DNA of 64,000 nucleotides from contig NZ_JBCFBO010000002.1 in assembly GCF_038562635.1 (NCBI RefSeq), positions 124,001-188,000 of the forward strand, given 5' to 3'. The translations under genes and the position numbers were made by a program. Every line of letters starts with the position of its first letter. Within the stretch, counting starts at the first letter, position 1. Under the pieces are notes generated by a model, which was not told where the DNA came from, ran no database searches, and saw only the letters and a list, made by a program, of their open reading frames with translations. Shown here piece after piece: positions 19,059 through 28,253 of the stretch. Source of the stretch: Methanobacterium sp. (GTDB lineage Archaea; Methanobacteriota; Methanobacteria; Methanobacteriales; Methanobacteriaceae).

Positions 19059-19277
19059 TTATTGTTCTCTAGTATCAATCAATTTAAATCTGTTCTTATT
19101 ATTTGTAATAAATACACAGATATCTCCATCTATATTTTTTTGTATATTATGAGACACTTTGTATTCATCCTCATCTTCAAACAGGTAGGTAACTAATGAT
19201 ATAGCTTTATTCTTTAATTTAGACTTCGGGTCATCTGTTAATTGGTCTTTAGGTTCAGTTATTTTAAAACACCTCAT
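19059..19277 (-). CDS. Small hypothetical protein, unusual start region
   Basis: At most 72 residues, charged, with no recognised domain; contains DLTDDPKS-like acidic stretches and KNRFKLIDTREQ at the end. The ATG at 19275-19277 has no ribosome-binding site upstream. Instead, a perfect GAGGTG lies inside its first codons, seven bases before an in-frame ATA codon (19260-19262). True initiation could therefore be at ATA. Coding status is moderately supported by length alone. Confidence 0.5.
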   Translation of the reverse strand: MRCFKITEPKDQLTDDPKSKLKNKAISLVTYLFEDEDEYKVSHNIQKNIDGDICVFITNNKNRFKLIDTREQ

Positions 19278-19835
19278 TTAATTTATTGAAATAGTTTCTT
19301 ATATGATTAATTAGTTTTCAATATGTTTAAATTTATGTAATTTATTTTTTGAAATGTTATTTAATGGAGGCAAATAACATAGAAATAAAAATAGTGACTC
19401 TTAGAAAAATAGCAACAGAACCAATTACAAAATGAAATCACTGATAACTTTCAAGATTCGTGATTACATTGTCATTTAACATAAAACAGCTTAAGGCTTT
19501 ATTTAATTAGTTTAATAGCTGATATTACTGGTTCTATCTTTTATTTCACATTGCCAAAGCCGTAGAAAACGAAGTTTTCTCGGCCACAAAATCAAAGATT
19601 TTGTTGGCCATAATTTTTGGAAGCCCAAAAACCCTCAAAATTCCTAAATTGAGATTTTTAACAGATAAATTAAATTATAAAAGCTAATTCTAAAAATTAA
19701 ATAATTGATCTAAATACATGAATACTTAAAACATTGTAATCTTACCACTAAATGTGAAATTATGTTTATCTTCTTTGAACAACAGATTTATCCATCCTTG
19801 TCACATAAATGAATACTCCCAATCATTAAAAATAA
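19278..19835. other. Intergenic region with two nested palindromes
   Basis: About 560 AT-rich bases between divergent genes. No supported gene. Its only clear structure is the pair of hairpins listed separately. Confidence 0.5.
19559..19609. repeat. Two adjacent triloop palindromes
   Basis: AGAAAAC-GAA-GTTTTCT (19564-19580) and CAAAATC-AAA-GATTTTG (19587-19603), each with seven paired bases and a three-base loop closed by C:G. Outer GCCG/CGGC and GGCC/GGCC arms extend both stems. Same type as the clusters near 28.5, 42.6, 57.4 and 60.8 kb. Confidence 0.8.
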
Positions 19836-20747
19836 ATGGAGACTGATTTTTTGCAGAATACACCCGAAAGAGAAAAAGTAGGTAAACAAGCATCTTACAT
19901 TGCCATATCTGGAAATATATTCCTTACAGCTTTTAATTTAATTGTAGGAATAGTTTCTGGAAGTAGTGCACTTATAGCTGAGGGGTTCCATACTTTATCA
20001 GACGTTATAACATCTGTTCTGGCTTTTGTTGGTTTTAAGATAGGCATGAAACCCGCAGATGATGATCACCAGTATGGGCATGGAAGGGCTGAACCTATTG
20101 TAGGACTTATTATTGTTGTCTTTTTGTTAATTGTGGCTTATGAGATAATATCTGAGGCTTATACCAAAATTATGTTGGGAGGAGAAGTTATACCTCCCAG
20201 TATGATAGCTGCTGTAATGGCTGCAATTGGAATAGGAGTAAATTATACAATGAGCACTTATCTTATAAGATCAGGAGCGAAAATTAACAGCCAGGCAATT
20301 ATAGCTGACGGAAAACATCAAAGAGTAGATATATTTTCATGTATATCCGTTTTAATAGGAGTTATTGGATCTCAATTTGGGATATCTATCATGGATACTC
20401 TTGTATCAGTATTTATAGCCATAATAATACTTAATACAGCTTTCCATCTAGCTAAAGATAATATTAACACGTTAATGGGTAAAATACCCTCAAATCAAAT
20501 CATTGGCGATGTTAAAAAAGCTGCACTCGTTTCAGAATGTGTTAAAGGTGTTCATAATGTGAAAGTTAATAATATGGGTCCATATGTATCTGCAGAGTTA
20601 CATATTGAATTGAATAAAGATTTAAAACTTGAAAAATCCCATAAGATAGCTCATGAGGTTGAACAAAGCATCATTAACAACGTTGAATCAGTGCAAATGG
20701 TCAGCGTCCATACCTGCCCTACTGAAGTAGTGTGCAAAAAGAAATAA
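19836..20747 (+). CDS. Cation diffusion facilitator (divalent metal efflux)
   Basis: A 303-residue CDF transporter with six membrane helices and a cytoplasmic C-terminal domain. The first metal site is HTLSD in helix 2; the family's DDDHQYGHGRAEP loop follows; the second site DGKHQRVDIFS is in helix 5. The C-terminal metallochaperone-like domain (ECVKGVHNVKVNNMGPYVSAELH) is complete. Exports Zn, Fe, Mn or similar ions by proton exchange; metal not predictable. The ATG has no ribosome-binding site upstream, while an in-frame TTG five codons later (19851) has GGAG about nine bases before it, so the protein may be five residues shorter. Confidence 0.93.
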   Translation: METDFLQNTPEREKVGKQASYIAISGNIFLTAFNLIVGIVSGSSALIAEGFHTLSDVITSVLAFVGFKIGMKPADDDHQYGHGRAEPIVGLIIVVFLLIVAYEIISEAYTKIMLGGEVIPPSMIAAVMAAIGIGVNYTMSTYLIRSGAKINSQAIIADGKHQRVDIFSCISVLIGVIGSQFGISIMDTLVSVFIAIIILNTAFHLAKDNINTLMGKIPSNQIIGDVKKAALVSECVKGVHNVKVNNMGPYVSAELHIELNKDLKLEKSHKIAHEVEQSIINNVESVQMVSVHTCPTEVVCKKK

Positions 20748-20961
20748 GAATTTCCCCAGAATGCTAAAAATAGATCATTAAGTTAAATTTTTTCAACTTT
20801 TAAAGCTTGTAGTCCATAATTTATTCTAATTTTAACAACCCGCATTTAACGAATATGAATTATACAAAAATACAACTCCACTTAAAAAAAATGAAAAATT
20901 GTTTGAATTATGTTTTACAAAATAAAATGGACTTACTACAAAAATTAATGTGGAGGTTTAA

Positions 20962-21417
20962 ATGAGTGCCCTAGATAATGTTGAAATATTATTAATAGAG
21001 GATAGTCCTGCCGATACTCGTTTAATAATGGAATTATTAGATAATTGTAATATAATGAATATTAAAAGTGTCGATAACGGTATAACTGCTATGGATTACT
21101 TATATAATAGAAATGAATATAAAAATTGTAAAAAGCCATCTCTAATTTTGTTAGATTCAGGTTTACCTGCAGAAAATGGTTTAAAAATACTTAAAGAGAT
21201 TAAAACAGATGATAAATTAAAATGCATTCCTGTAATTATACTTACAGGGTCCACTGACGATACGAATATAAATAACTTATACAAACAATATGCAAATGCA
21301 TGTATAATCAAACCAATTGATTTAGAAGATTTTAAAAAGTATATGTGTACTTTTATAGATTTTTGGTGTAATATTGTCACATTACCTAAAATAGATGAAA
21401 AACAGCTTATAGAATAG
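20962..21417 (+). CDS. Stand-alone response regulator receiver protein (Rcp1-like)
   Basis: A 151-residue single-domain receiver. ILLIEDSPADTRLI gives the acidic pair, SLILLDSGLPAENG the phospho-accepting aspartate, VIILTGSTDD the conserved threonine and IIKPIDLEDF the lysine. There is no output domain, as in Rcp1-type regulators that pass phosphate between kinases. The start has a strong GGAGGTTTAA leader. No kinase gene is adjacent; the degenerate sensor at 10.9 kb is the only candidate partner in the window. Confidence 0.92.
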   Translation: MSALDNVEILLIEDSPADTRLIMELLDNCNIMNIKSVDNGITAMDYLYNRNEYKNCKKPSLILLDSGLPAENGLKILKEIKTDDKLKCIPVIILTGSTDDTNINNLYKQYANACIIKPIDLEDFKKYMCTFIDFWCNIVTLPKIDEKQLIE

Positions 21418-21523
21418 CAGCTTACATGGATTAATATAACCTTGTAGAATTTTAAGGTTTATTACAATTATTTTTATACCCCGACTAAAAACTAGTTATC
21501 TAAACTTTTGATTAAAAAACTAA

Positions 21524-21703
21524 ATTAATATCCTGTTAATTAATTCCACGCATATACTTATCCTAATAATTACTGGCGTGGGAGTAGGATTTGCAACAGG
21601 GCTTTTGGGTATTGGAGGAGGTTTTATACTTGCCCCTGTTCAGTTCTTGCTCTTATTATCATTAGGTATTGATCCTGATACCCCAATAAAAATTGCTTTT
21701 TAA
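21524..21703 (+). pseudogene. TauE/SafE-type exporter fragment
   Basis: A 60-codon open stretch without a start codon, ended by TAA. It encodes a hydrophobic helix followed by GFATGLLGIGGGFILAPVQ, the N-terminal signature of TauE/SafE (DUF81) sulfite/sulfonate exporters. An intact member is about 250 residues; only the first helices remain and nothing recognisable follows. A decayed remnant rather than a gene. Confidence 0.7.
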
Positions 21704-21986
21704 CAACAAAGGAAATTCCACCTTTAGCTGTAATCCATTAAAAACATACAAAAATACTTATGATTAGAATTATTTAAGATACACGTCGCTTCACTACTTT
21801 TAGGCATTTATTCTGCAAAAAATTAGTTTTCAAAGATTTAGCTCAAAAACTTATAAAATAACTACCATTGTTTAATTAATGAAAATATCAAAAAAAATAT
21901 TTTTTTCTTTAATAAAACTATTATTTAGATTTATTAAAATTCTAAAGTTGCAATTAAAAATTATTTTTAAAACAGGAGGATTTTAG

Positions 21987-23462
21987 ATGTTATCAAACAA
22001 GAAAAATTTAGGTGAAATGAGTAAGTTAGAAAGGGAACATACCACAACTTACGGCAGCCGTTACTTCAGAAAAAGCGTACCTAAGTACAGAATGCCCGAT
22101 AGAGGAATGCCTGCACGGGCTGCTTACCAAATAATACATGATGAGCTGAATCTAGACGGTAACCCTGCCTTAAACTTAGCAAGTTTTGTAACCACATGGA
22201 TGGAACCTGAAGCCGACATGTTAATAATGGAAAGTATGGGAAAGAACTATATCGACAACGATGAGTATCCTCAAACTCAAGTAATCCAGGACCGAGTTGT
22301 AAACATGCTTGCAAGGTTATTCAATGCCCCTAAAGACAGTAACTCCATTGGAAGCGCTACTATAGGTTCTTCAGAATCTATCATGCTCGGACTTCTGGCC
22401 CACAAGTGGACGTGGAAGAAACGAAGGGAAGCTGAAGGTAAACCAGCGGACAAGCCGAATATAGTGATAGGTGCAGACGTCCACACAGTATGGGAGAAGT
22501 TCGCCCTCTATTTCGACGTGGAACTCAGACTTATACCCCTTAGAAAAGACATATGCAAAATAACAGATACCAAAATCACCGAGATTATGTCTTCATTCAG
22601 TTATATAAGCGGATTAAAAGAAGATATATACACAATAACCGCAGAAGATGTTAAAGCTGCAGTTGACGAGAATACCATAGCTGTGGGGGCAGTAATTGGG
22701 ACAACATTTACGGGACAGATGGATCCTATAGAAAATATTAACAAGGCACTACTTGAAATTAAGGAGACTAAAGGGTGGAATATACCAATACATGTTGATG
22801 CTGCAAGCGGGGGCTTTATACTGCCGTTTTTATACCCTGATCTTGAATGGGACTTCAGGCTGGAACAGGTTAGATCTATCAACGTATCCGGCCATAAGTA
22901 CGGCTTAGTGTATCCAGGTATCGGATGGCTGCTGTTTAAAGATAAAAAAAATCTCCCTGAAGAGCTTATATTTAAAATAAATTACCTAGGAGGCCTCATG
23001 CCTAATTATTCGCTTAACTTCTCCAAGGGCAGCAGCACCATAATAGCACAGTACTACAACTTCATAAGACTTGGGATGGACGGTTACAAAAAGATAATGA
23101 AAAACATGCAGGAAAATGCGCGCTACCTCGCAACCAGGTTAAACGGGTCTGGTAAATTTGAAGTTATAAATAAAAGCGTCACATTTCCAATAGTAACTGT
23201 AGAACTCAAAAATACCACGTGCAGCGTGTTCCATCTTTCAGAAAAGCTCAGGCAGAAAGGGTGGATTGTACCAGCATATACCTTACCTGCAAACGCAGAT
23301 GACACTGCCGTTTTAAGAATAGTTGTGAAGGAGAGTTTCAGTAAAGATATGGCAGAAATGTTCTTTGCAGATATAATGGAATCAATTGAAAAACTTGAAC
23401 AGTCGGAAGAAGACAGGATAACAGACATAGACCAGAATAAAAATCCCACTCTACTCTACTGA
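21987..23462 (+). CDS. gadB: Glutamate decarboxylase (paralogue 1, with insertion)
   Basis: A 491-residue PLP-dependent group II decarboxylase that converts glutamate to GABA plus CO2, consuming a proton. Visible: TYGSRYF, LNLDGNPALNLASFVTTWMEP (substrate region), IGSSESIMLGLLAHKW, IHVDAASGGFILPF (PLP aspartate) and VSGHKYGLVYPGIGW with the Schiff-base lysine. A 25-residue stretch (codons 22551-22625) has no counterpart in paralogue 2 and is not usual for the family; its start resembles the sequence that follows it, suggesting an internal duplication. AGGAGG lies seven bases before the ATG. In methanogens this activity may serve acid resistance or mfnA-like chemistry; the GadB-type motifs favour glutamate. 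Confidence 0.93.
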   Translation: MLSNKKNLGEMSKLEREHTTTYGSRYFRKSVPKYRMPDRGMPARAAYQIIHDELNLDGNPALNLASFVTTWMEPEADMLIMESMGKNYIDNDEYPQTQVIQDRVVNMLARLFNAPKDSNSIGSATIGSSESIMLGLLAHKWTWKKRREAEGKPADKPNIVIGADVHTVWEKFALYFDVELRLIPLRKDICKITDTKITEIMSSFSYISGLKEDIYTITAEDVKAAVDENTIAVGAVIGTTFTGQMDPIENINKALLEIKETKGWNIPIHVDAASGGFILPFLYPDLEWDFRLEQVRSINVSGHKYGLVYPGIGWLLFKDKKNLPEELIFKINYLGGLMPNYSLNFSKGSSTIIAQYYNFIRLGMDGYKKIMKNMQENARYLATRLNGSGKFEVINKSVTFPIVTVELKNTTCSVFHLSEKLRQKGWIVPAYTLPANADDTAVLRIVVKESFSKDMAEMFFADIMESIEKLEQSEEDRITDIDQNKNPTLLY

Positions 23463-23796
23463 AACTGGAAATAAGGCGAACAGCCACTATTTCTATTTTA
23501 ATATGTAGAAAAACTGAATTGACAAAACAATATAAATAAACAATTCTTTAGAGTATTTATGTTATTACTGTAGCTTGAATCCATTGTCTAAAACATATAA
23601 CACTACCTCTTGAAAAATTCAGAAGCATTACACGTGCCAAACAAGTTCGCCTCCATAATATATTTAATTTATAAAAATAATAACCAGTGCATTAAATAAA
23701 AAATCATATCAAAACAGGACACCGTTTAACACTGATAATAATTCCATTGCCATATTTAGTTTAGTAAAAATTAATAAGAAGCAGCAGGGCACCAGA
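23463..23796. other. Intergenic region, no gene seen
   Basis: About 330 AT-rich bases between paralogue 1 and the membrane protein gene. No reading frame with a ribosome-binding site and no strong repeat. Confidence 0.4.
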
Positions 23797-24696
23797 ATGA
23801 AAACAGATAAAACCATTAACAAGAACAAATGTGATGTGCTTCCTGTTAACCTGCCAGAAGATTGGTCATGCCTAAATGCTAAAGGACCAGGCCCATTCGC
23901 AACAAAGGCTACATTAAAAACCCCTGAAGGTAAAAAAGTTTCCTGGACTTCTCGCCACAAACGAAAACATCATTTTCAGCTCGATAAAAGTAAAGGATCA
24001 ACATGGTGGGCACCCGGCGCCATAGGATGGTGGATCGGGGTTCTTTTCTCGATTGGAGCCACCTGTTTTGCAGTTGGTGCTATACCTTCATATTTAACAG
24101 CGGTTGGAGATACGTACGACGGCCTGACCTTTTTTATCGGTTCCATATTTTTTACATCTGCAGCTTTCCTACAGTACCTTGAGGCCATAAACACCCCATA
24201 TAATCCTTTAAACAAAAAAGAAAAATTTCGCATTCTTGTATGGGCACCAAACCGTATTGGGTGGTGGGCTGTAGTGGTGCAGTTCATTGGAACTGTATTC
24301 TTTAACCTCAACACATTCAATGCCCTGCGCAGTAACCTGTCCATCAACCAGTTAACCCCTCTGGTATGGATCCCCGATGCCTACGGGTCAATCTGTTTCC
24401 TTGTTGCCAGTTTACTGGCATGGATGGAAGTCAGCCATGCTCTATGGTCATGGCGTCCCCGCAGTTTTTCCTGGAATATAGCAGGGTTGAACATGTTAGG
24501 CTCCATTTTCTTTGGAATTTCAGCAGCAGGTGCATTTGTTTTACCCGGAACAGGCCTGCCTCTAAACATGTTTCTAGTTAATATGGGCACATTTGCAGGA
24601 GGTGTTTGTTTCCTGGTTGCTGCCATACTATTACTACCAGAACGCGTCCATGAAACAATTAAAAACCCCCCAAGTATCATCTCAAAGTTAAAATAA
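23797..24696 (+). CDS. Polytopic membrane protein with repeated WW motifs (YrhK-like?)
   Basis: A 299-residue protein: about 75 soluble residues, then roughly seven membrane helices. Two clear internal repeats occur, STWWAPGAIGWWIGVLFSIGA and LVWAPNRIGWWAVVVQFIGT; a third, weaker unit is PRSFSWNIAGLNMLGSIFFG. The WxxGxxxFxxGSxxF pattern recalls YrhK-like membrane modules. Not an APC-type GadC antiporter. Its position between two inverted glutamate decarboxylase genes suggests a role in GABA, glutamate or proton handling, but that is inference. AGCAGCAGGGCACCAG precedes the ATG. Confidence 0.7.
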   Translation: MKTDKTINKNKCDVLPVNLPEDWSCLNAKGPGPFATKATLKTPEGKKVSWTSRHKRKHHFQLDKSKGSTWWAPGAIGWWIGVLFSIGATCFAVGAIPSYLTAVGDTYDGLTFFIGSIFFTSAAFLQYLEAINTPYNPLNKKEKFRILVWAPNRIGWWAVVVQFIGTVFFNLNTFNALRSNLSINQLTPLVWIPDAYGSICFLVASLLAWMEVSHALWSWRPRSFSWNIAGLNMLGSIFFGISAAGAFVLPGTGLPLNMFLVNMGTFAGGVCFLVAAILLLPERVHETIKNPPSIISKLK

Positions 24697-24758
24697 AAAT
24701 TTTAATTAAAAAAATAAACAAATATGTGCTGCTGATATTAAATCCAGAGCACAAATAT

Positions 24759-26165
24759 TTAATACAACAGTGATGGATTTTCCCGTTCTTTTACGTCTTC
24801 TTTTTTGATAGATAATTCTTTCAACCTGCCGCAGGTATCTACCATATCATTAAAGAGCATATCTATCATATCTCTACCAAAACTCTCTTTGATGACCATT
24901 CTTATCACTGCAATATTCTCTGCGTCCTTTGGAAGGGTATATGCCGGCACGATCCATCCTTTTTCACGCAGCTTTTCCGAAAGCTGGAATACATCAAAAT
25001 CAACATCTTTTAACCTTGCAGTAACTAAAGGAAACATTATATCATTGTTTATGACTTCAAATCTACCAGATTCCTCCAGTTTTTTCGATAAATACTTGGC
25101 ATTTTTAAGCATATTCTGTATAATTTCCCCATAACCCTTTTTTCCCAGTCTTATGAAGTTGTAGTACTGTGCTATTATGGTGCTGCTGCCCTTGGAGAAG
25201 TTAAGCGAATAATTAGGCATTGAACCTCCAAGATAGTTTATATTAAATATAAGCTCTTCAGGTAAGTCTGTTTTATCTTTAAAAACCAGCCACCCTATAC
25301 CTGGATAAACTAGACCATATTTGTGGCCAGATACGTTGATAGATCTAACCTGTTCCAGCCTGAAGTCCCATTCAAGATCAGGATATATAAATGGAGCTAT
25401 AAATCCACCGCTTGCACCATCGACATGTATAGGTATATTCCACCCTTTAATTTTTTTAATTTCCAGCAAACAGTCGTTTATTTCCGTTATAGGATCCATC
25501 TGCCCTGTAAATGTAGTTCCTATAACTGCTCCCACTGCTATAGTATTTTCATCAACGTTTTCAGTCACGTCTTCTGCAGTTATAGTGTAAAGATCCCTTT
25601 TTAAAGGTATTAACCTTAATTCTACATCGAAGTAACGTGCAAACTTCTCCCATACTGTGTGGACATCTGCCCCCATTACTATATTCGGCTTGTCCGCTGG
25701 TTTACCTTCAGCTTCCCTTCGTTTCTTCCACGTCCATTTATGTGCTAAAAGTCCAAGCATGATAGCCTCAGAAGACCCAATGGCACTGGTACCTATAGAT
25801 TTACAATCACTAGGAGCATTGAATAGACGAGCTAGCATATTAACACATCTATCCTGTATCTTCTCTGTCTGAGGATACTCATCGTTGTCCACATAGTTTT
25901 TATCTATACTTTCCTGTATCAGTTTGTCGGCTTCAGGTTCCATCCATGTGGTTACAAAACTTGCTAAGTTTAAGGCAGGATTTCCATCCAGATTCAGCTC
26001 ATCATGTATTATCTGATAAGCTGCCCTTGCGGGCATACCCTCTTCAGGCATCTCAAATTTAGGCACACTTTCACAGAAATATCGACTGCCGTAAGTAGTC
26101 GTATTAACTGTATGCTCCTTCTCACTTTCACGCATCTTACGTAAATCATGTTTTTTAGATAACAT
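24759..26165 (-). CDS. gadB: Glutamate decarboxylase (paralogue 2)
   Basis: A 468-residue PLP enzyme with all landmarks of paralogue 1: TYGSRYF, NPALNLASFVTTWMEP, IGSSEAIMLGLLAHKW, IHVDGASGGFIAPF and VSGHKYGLVYPGIGW. It lacks the 25-residue insertion, reading RLIPLKRDLYTITAEDV without a break. Start chosen at the ATG at 26163-26165, which follows GGAGAG and aligns with the start of paralogue 1; the longer frame adds an unrelated tail. The two genes share long identical DNA stretches and lie in opposite orientation. Cytoplasmic; GABA and proton consumption as for paralogue 1. Confidence 0.93.
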   Translation of the reverse strand: MLSKKHDLRKMRESEKEHTVNTTTYGSRYFCESVPKFEMPEEGMPARAAYQIIHDELNLDGNPALNLASFVTTWMEPEADKLIQESIDKNYVDNDEYPQTEKIQDRCVNMLARLFNAPSDCKSIGTSAIGSSEAIMLGLLAHKWTWKKRREAEGKPADKPNIVMGADVHTVWEKFARYFDVELRLIPLKRDLYTITAEDVTENVDENTIAVGAVIGTTFTGQMDPITEINDCLLEIKKIKGWNIPIHVDGASGGFIAPFIYPDLEWDFRLEQVRSINVSGHKYGLVYPGIGWLVFKDKTDLPEELIFNINYLGGSMPNYSLNFSKGSSTIIAQYYNFIRLGKKGYGEIIQNMLKNAKYLSKKLEESGRFEVINNDIMFPLVTARLKDVDFDVFQLSEKLREKGWIVPAYTLPKDAENIAVIRMVIKESFGRDMIDMLFNDMVDTCGRLKELSIKKEDVKERENPSLLY

Positions 26166-26438
26166 TCTAACACTCTCCATTAACAAAATGAGAACACTCA
26201 AATAATTATTATTAATAATTATTAAGTAATTGGTTGTCATTAAATCTTTGCATTTCAAATATTATTGCCTAAAAAAAATAAAATCGATGATTATTTATGA
26301 TTTAAAAATAATATATTATTACAAAAAACTTGTTTAAACTATTTAAAAAAAATGGACGCATTTTGAACCCATAAAAGGAAATAAATAGCTTAAAGTGTCT
26401 GCTTTCAGGTTATTATATTTAAAAAAGGAGATATTAAA

Positions 26439-26828
26439 ATGAAAAAAATCGCAGTAGGTTTAATAGCCCTTTTGATTTTGATAACTTTTGTATCTGGATG
26501 TACAAGCAGTAACAACTCAACAGCAAATAATTCAAGTGCACAAAACAATTCAAGTATGCAAACAGATCAAAATGTAACGCTTAAAATTAATTCAGACGGT
26601 TCATGGAACGGCACATTGACATATAAAAATGGAAATCAAACTATAAATGGAACTGGAAATGCCACATATGATCTAGGCCAAAATCCAGGTAATGTTAGTG
26701 TCAGTGTACAGAAAACTAATAACAACAGAGGAACTATAACACTGCAACTGTTTAAAGGTGGAAATGTTACCATCTATCAAAGCACCACTTCAAATGAAGG
26801 TACTGTATCTTTAAACTATAACTTTTAA
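26439..26828 (+). CDS. Small secreted lipoprotein-like protein
   Basis: A 129-residue protein with a signal peptide ending in a lipobox-like FVSGC, then an asparagine- and serine-rich linker and a small beta domain (VTLKINSDGSWNGTLTYKNG, GNVSVSVQKTNNNRGTITLQLF). The sequence is rich in N-x-S/T glycosylation sequons. GGAGAT lies six bases upstream of the ATG. Probably tethered outside the membrane; function unknown. Confidence 0.78.
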   Translation: MKKIAVGLIALLILITFVSGCTSSNNSTANNSSAQNNSSMQTDQNVTLKINSDGSWNGTLTYKNGNQTINGTGNATYDLGQNPGNVSVSVQKTNNNRGTITLQLFKGGNVTIYQSTTSNEGTVSLNYNF

Positions 26829-26973
26829 TTTTATTTTATTTTTAAGAAAATATAAATTAACAAACAAAGATATACCCTACTATCGTTTTTAAGTACGAGT
26901 CAAGCTTACTGGTAGCGAATATTTAAATAATTTTAGATATACTTTTAATAGTAAAGTAGAACAGGATGAAAAT

Positions 26974-27741
26974 ATGCAGCGAAATTTCAAATTAGTCTTC
27001 AATGCTTTATTATTCGTTTCAATATTCATAGATATTCTAATCCTAATTTTTCTAGGTTTGGATTTTGCTCTAAGTTTAAAACCAGTTATATTAAGCCTGG
27101 TAAACTTTGATATAATCGTTTCTTTACTCATAATTCTCCAATCTGCACAATGGATAAAAAAACAAGAGCATAAAAAGCAATATCTGACAAAAAATTGGAT
27201 TTATATCCCTGCTATGATTCCTTTTGCATATCTTATTATCCTACTTTCCCCAAATATGCATTATTTAGTTGTAATACTGCTTTTATTCAGAATTTATGCC
27301 CTATTTAAATATGCAATGAGAATTAAAGATATAATCCATATTACAGAAAAAACCAGACTGGATTATGCCACATTTGTTCTTGTAGGTACTTTTGTATTTG
27401 GCTCACTGCTTTTCTTCTGGGTTGAGTCTCCAGTAAATCCCCAGGCTTCTACCCTTGATGATGCAGCTTATTTTATGATTGTTACCATGTCCACTGTTGG
27501 TTATGGAAATATAGTCCCATATACAGGAATCGGCAGATTCATTTCTGTTATAGCAATAATTGTCGGTGTTGGATATGCTGGTTGGGTCACTGCTGCCATT
27601 GCTACGTCCCTTATAGAACAGTTGAGAGAAGAGCGGAAAACAGAGAGTGAAAAAGAAGTTAAATCCATGGAGATTATTTTAGATAAATTGGATAAAATAG
27701 AAAAAGAACTGGAAGAATTGAAATCTCAAAAAAATAAATAA
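26974..27741 (+). CDS. Voltage-gated-type potassium channel
   Basis: A 255-residue ion channel with six hydrophobic segments. The pore loop has the potassium selectivity filter TMSTVGYGNIVP after DDAAYFMIV. The S4-like segment (FRIYALFKYAMRIKDII) has only a few regularly spaced basic residues, so voltage sensing would be weak. A charged coiled coil (LDKLDKIEKELEELK) forms the C-terminus and probably helps tetramerisation. No RCK domain. Confidence 0.9.
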   Translation: MQRNFKLVFNALLFVSIFIDILILIFLGLDFALSLKPVILSLVNFDIIVSLLIILQSAQWIKKQEHKKQYLTKNWIYIPAMIPFAYLIILLSPNMHYLVVILLLFRIYALFKYAMRIKDIIHITEKTRLDYATFVLVGTFVFGSLLFFWVESPVNPQASTLDDAAYFMIVTMSTVGYGNIVPYTGIGRFISVIAIIVGVGYAGWVTAAIATSLIEQLREERKTESEKEVKSMEIILDKLDKIEKELEELKSQKNK

Positions 27742-27779
27742 TTATTTCTAATTTTAACGATTAAAAGAGAATTTCGAGT

Positions 27780-28253
27780 TTAATCCTGGAATAACATAAT
27801 TATTCCTGTAATTAAAAGCCATATCCCTATTAATGCACCTAAATAAAAAGGATCTGCCACTATTGATCCTATCAGGATGTATATTAAACCCAGAATTATA
27901 GGTACAATACTTACCCATTTATTTCTAATTTTAGCAAAAAATGCCATTATACCTACGATTATCAGGAATATACCTGCAATATAAATCAATAAAGCAACTA
28001 AGAAACTGAAGAATCCAGGATTTATAATGATACCTATACCCAAAATAATGGCTATAATTCCCAGTATTAACTCCACAACGCCCATGGTAGTACTTGCACG
28101 GATTCCAATTATACCTGCTATTAAAAGCCCTATACCTAAAAATAGCACGGAAATTCCAAGAAGCAAACTAAAAGGGAGTATTCCTAAAAGAGGGAAAGCA
28201 ATTATAATTAAACCAAGGACTATTAAGATCAATCCACTTGTTTTTGCCTGCAT
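27780..28253 (-). CDS. DUF308/HdeD-like membrane protein
   Basis: A 157-residue protein made almost wholly of six membrane helices with repeated GI/LG patterns (LILGIIAIILGIGIIINPG and similar). The family includes HdeD, linked to acid resistance in bacteria; the methanogen members have no known role. GGAGGT precedes the ATG. A second DUF308 protein lies 2.3 kb away on the other strand. Confidence 0.85.
   Translation of the reverse strand: MQAKTSGLILIVLGLIIIAFPLLGILPFSLLLGISVLFLGIGLLIAGIIGIRASTTMGVVELILGIIAIILGIGIIINPGFFSFLVALLIYIAGIFLIIVGIMAFFAKIRNKWVSIVPIILGLIYILIGSIVADPFYLGALIGIWLLITGIIMLFQD

Noticed and set aside
23797..24696. GadC-type glutamate/GABA antiporter
   Set aside because: Too short (299 residues, about seven helices) and lacking APC-family motifs.
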